Shown here: positions 61,563 through 64,000 of the stretch, piece by piece
How positions within the stretch are numbered: position 1 is the first letter of the stretch
How the letters are laid out: each line of letters opens with the position of its first letter
Origin: Liolophura sinensis
Taxonomy: Eukaryota; Mollusca; Polyplacophora; Chitonida; Chitonidae
Length of the DNA: 64,000 bases
Direction of reading: 5' to 3'
Assembly (NCBI RefSeq): GCF_032854445.1
Contig: NC_088305.1
Location: forward strand, 30,530,628 to 30,594,627
The notes under the pieces: generated by a model
Database searches by the model: none
What the model saw: only the letters and a program-made list of their open reading frames with translations
Told to the model about the DNA's origin: nothing
Position numbers and translations under genes: made by a program

Positions 61563-61705
61563 CTCTTGTCTTCACGTCGGGCATTGGAATATATGCAAGA
61601 TGATAACTGGGTTTTGTCTTCATGTCCAACAATGCAATATGTGCCACATCATAACTGGCAAGGGGTTTTGTCTTCACGTCTAGCACTGGAATATGAGCCA
61701 GATGA
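61563..61705. repeat. Tandem repeat, ~53-bp unit, 3 copies
   Basis: Each copy has GTCTTCACGTC, GCA-TGGAATAT and AGATGATAACTGG words, moderately diverged. Confidence 0.8.
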
Positions 61706-61905
61706 CAACATCAATTCAGTCACATTATACTCACACCGAGTCACTCAGTTCGGTTTCCTTGCTCTAAACTCTCAATGCTGAGCACCAAACACGTTAGCAA
61801 CAAGTACTATTTTTAAAGTCATTGGTATGACCCGATAAGGGTTTGATCCCGGGTCTTCCGTTTTCGAGGTGCTTGCTCTAACTATCAGGCCACCGAAGCG
61901 ATCCC
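61706..61905 (-). mobile_element. SINE family A, minus orientation
   Basis: Read on the minus strand: GGTGGCCTGATAGTTAGAGC (A box), CCCGGGATCAAACCC (B box), then GACTTTAAAAATAGTACTTG, CTCAGCATTGAGAG and GAGTATAATGTGAC. The order matches 2184-2500. The 3' tail beyond about 61706 is missing. Confidence 0.85.
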
Positions 61906-63414
61906 TATTTATGTGTGATCTGGGTATGTATGTGAGCTAACTGCCTCTGCTAACAGCCTCTGCTAACAGCAGAAAACCAGGTCCGATCTATAGTATTATG
62001 TAACAAAGATTGCCGGTCAGTGACTTACGCTCTCTCTAATCGATATTTGATTCTCTCCGACACCTTGATAATCAGCAGCCAATTGTGCCACGAAGCTTTG
62101 ACCTGCATATCAGACAAGTGATGAGGAAGGCAAATTACATAAGCAAGAAACGTATGCGACTTTAATGACATTAATGGAGGATCTCGTGGTTAATAAGCTT
62201 TCAGTTCATTAGCTTTATGTCCAGTGGAACCTTTTCATACAAGCAGTCAGACAGGAATATCCATCGCCAGCGACATGTTTTCGTTTGTTTGTTTTTTTTT
62301 TACTGCGCCCCGTTTCTTCACCTGACAGTGTGCTATTTACTCCTACTGTTATACAAACGGTCTTCCATGAAGGTGCTAATCATGCCGACACCGGGTCGTA
62401 GATAAGTGATTAGGATGCTCGTTGCAGCTTGTCAAAGAATTGCAGTTCGCATGAGAGGTCCATCGATCTATTCATATCACCCGTACAAACGATATGAAAA
62501 GATTTCATAATTCTGAGAAGAATAAAAATCATAGTAGTTCATTAAGACAATTCGAGAGAAGGGTAAAGCGACCATCTGTGTTTGTGGAAAAACAAGAGGG
62601 AAGTAGGCTTACGACTAATTAATACCAACCCACCTCATCATATCAAGTATATATTTGTTAGAAATGTTAAGTCCATCGTTACGAAAAAAGGCGGATTCTG
62701 AAGACGATCCAGGTTTATTTGGGTGTAATCCATGAAAAACAGCCTCGAAAGCGCATTTTGAAAACGGCTACAAAGGCTTTCAAAACTGATGTACCCGTAG
62801 ACTTTACAAGGAAAAAATACTGTTAAGCCACACTTCTGGAATATTCCTCATTTTGGTTTTAAGCCTGTTGACATTTTGACATCAGGCGTGAATTTATGCT
62901 CAAAGATTCCGGACAGGCCACCGTAATCTGTTACAAAAAATTTCAGAAGAAGTTTTAGATAGCTGTTTGTTGTGTCCTTAGACGAAGGCTTGTGCAAATT
63001 GTTTTCGGTTTTTGAAGCACGAAAATTGATTATGTCCCTCGTCATCAGACACTGGTGTAAATGTCAATCTGTCGTACACTTTCGTCCCTAATATTTCGAA
63101 ATCAACGTAGCTGTTTCCAATAATTGTTAATTTTACTGCACTATTTCAGATTCCAGAGAATTGTTCTTAACGCTTACTACTTTATTTTGATTGTTTAAAC
63201 AACAGCCTGATCAGCCAATAAAATGTCATGTGGTTTGATCTGTTTCTACGATGTTGAGAAAATGACTTTTTGATTTTTCATGACAGCTGATCAGTGTTTA
63301 TGTTGATTACCTTACAGAGCGAACGATCAATCGTTCGTTTGCCGTCTTTTTACAGGCTGTCGTAATTTTATACTTGTGTGGTTATTTAATTTTTCACTTA
63401 AGACACATCCACAT
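61906..63414. other. Spacer, nothing recognised
   Basis: AT-rich unique DNA. No exon with matching splice sites found. Confidence 0.45.
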
Positions 63415-63969
63415 AACATGATTAATCTGTATGAGTACAGCATAGAGAGTAAAACGAGGGCAACGACCACAGTGCGATAGACGTACAGGATAGAGAGTAA
63501 AACCAGAGCAGTGAAGACAATGTGATAGATGTACAGGATAGAGAGTAAAACCAGAACAGTGAGGGCAGTGTGATAGACGTATACAAATAAGAGAGCAAAA
63601 CCAGAGCAGCGACAGCAGTGTGATAGAGGTATAGAGCATAGAGAGCAAAACCAGAGCAGCGACGGCAGTGTGAAAGACGTACAGCACAGAGAGTAAAACC
63701 AGAGCAGCGAAGACAGTGCGATAGATGTACAGCATAGAGAGTAAAACCAGAGCAGCGACGGCAGTGTGATAGACGTATACAACATATAGAGAAAAACCAG
63801 AGCAGCGACGGCAGTGTGATAGACATACAGCATAGAGAGTAAAACCAGAGTAGCGAAGACAGTGAGATAGACGTGCAGCATAGAGAGCAAAACCAGAGCA
63901 GCGATGACAGTGCGATAGACGTGCAGCATAGAGAGTAAAACCAGAGCAGCGACGGCAGTGCTATAGCTG
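63415..63969. repeat. Minisatellite, 48-bp unit, about 11-12 copies
   Basis: The unit contains GTGTGATAGACGTACAGCAT, AGAGAGTAAAACCAGAGCAG and CGACGGCA. The period is 16 codons and the unit lacks stops on the minus strand in three frames, giving apparent hydrophobic proteins of up to 216 residues. The frames run parallel over the same bases, which argues against a real protein. Confidence 0.9.
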
Positions 63970-64000
63970 TCAAACATAACCGGTGAAATAGGGTCTCTTG

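Overview
This window looks like a gene-poor, repeat-rich stretch of an animal nuclear genome, most likely a lophotrochozoan and probably a mollusc. The evidence is GT-AG introns, an intron-containing Ly6/uPAR-type gene, a decayed Tc1/mariner transposase, and two families of tRNA-derived SINEs. The SINE families have a layout I associate with mollusc and brachiopod genomes. There are no bacterial operons, rRNA genes or intact tRNA genes. The species assignment is inference.

Layout. 0-0.3 kb: a possible last exon on the minus strand. 0.9-1.9 kb: a Tc1/mariner (DD34E) pseudogene. 2.2-14.8 kb: a series of unrelated tandem repeats (units of about 41, 50, 28, 32, 43, 51 and 43 bp) with a 282-bp foldback element at 3.35-3.63 kb and SINE pieces. 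17.2-27.0 kb: the best gene of the window, a secreted or GPI-anchored Ly6/uPAR (three-finger) protein in three exons. Its first intron is about 9.1 kb and holds SINEs, TA microsatellites, a duplicated 0.28-kb segment and several minisatellites. 27.5-28.5 kb: two phase-compatible exons of an unrecognised plus-strand gene with a TATA box. 28.6-40.4 kb: dispersed repeats, a full-length SINE with perfect target-site duplications, and more minisatellites, including 0.94 kb of a ~35-bp unit. 40.4-59.0 kb: three tandem copies of a ~7-kb unit, the last one truncated. 59.0-61.1 kb: a smaller tandem duplication interrupted by a SINE. 61.5-64.0 kb: a short repeat, a minus-strand SINE, unique DNA, and a 48-bp minisatellite open in several frames.

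How it fits together. Little can be said about pathways. The Ly6-like protein should act outside the cell at the membrane. The ~7-kb units carry several splice-bounded open segments on the minus strand. One has a membrane-spanning stretch, one ends in C-x5-C-x4-C, and one is an acidic, tyrosine-containing tail, so a duplicated receptor-like gene is possible. A plus-strand mini-gene is also visible there, and by eye the two readings cannot be separated. The dominant signal is the density and variety of tandem repeats, plus two separate cases where a 0.2-0.3 kb non-repetitive segment was copied into the middle of a tandem repeat array.
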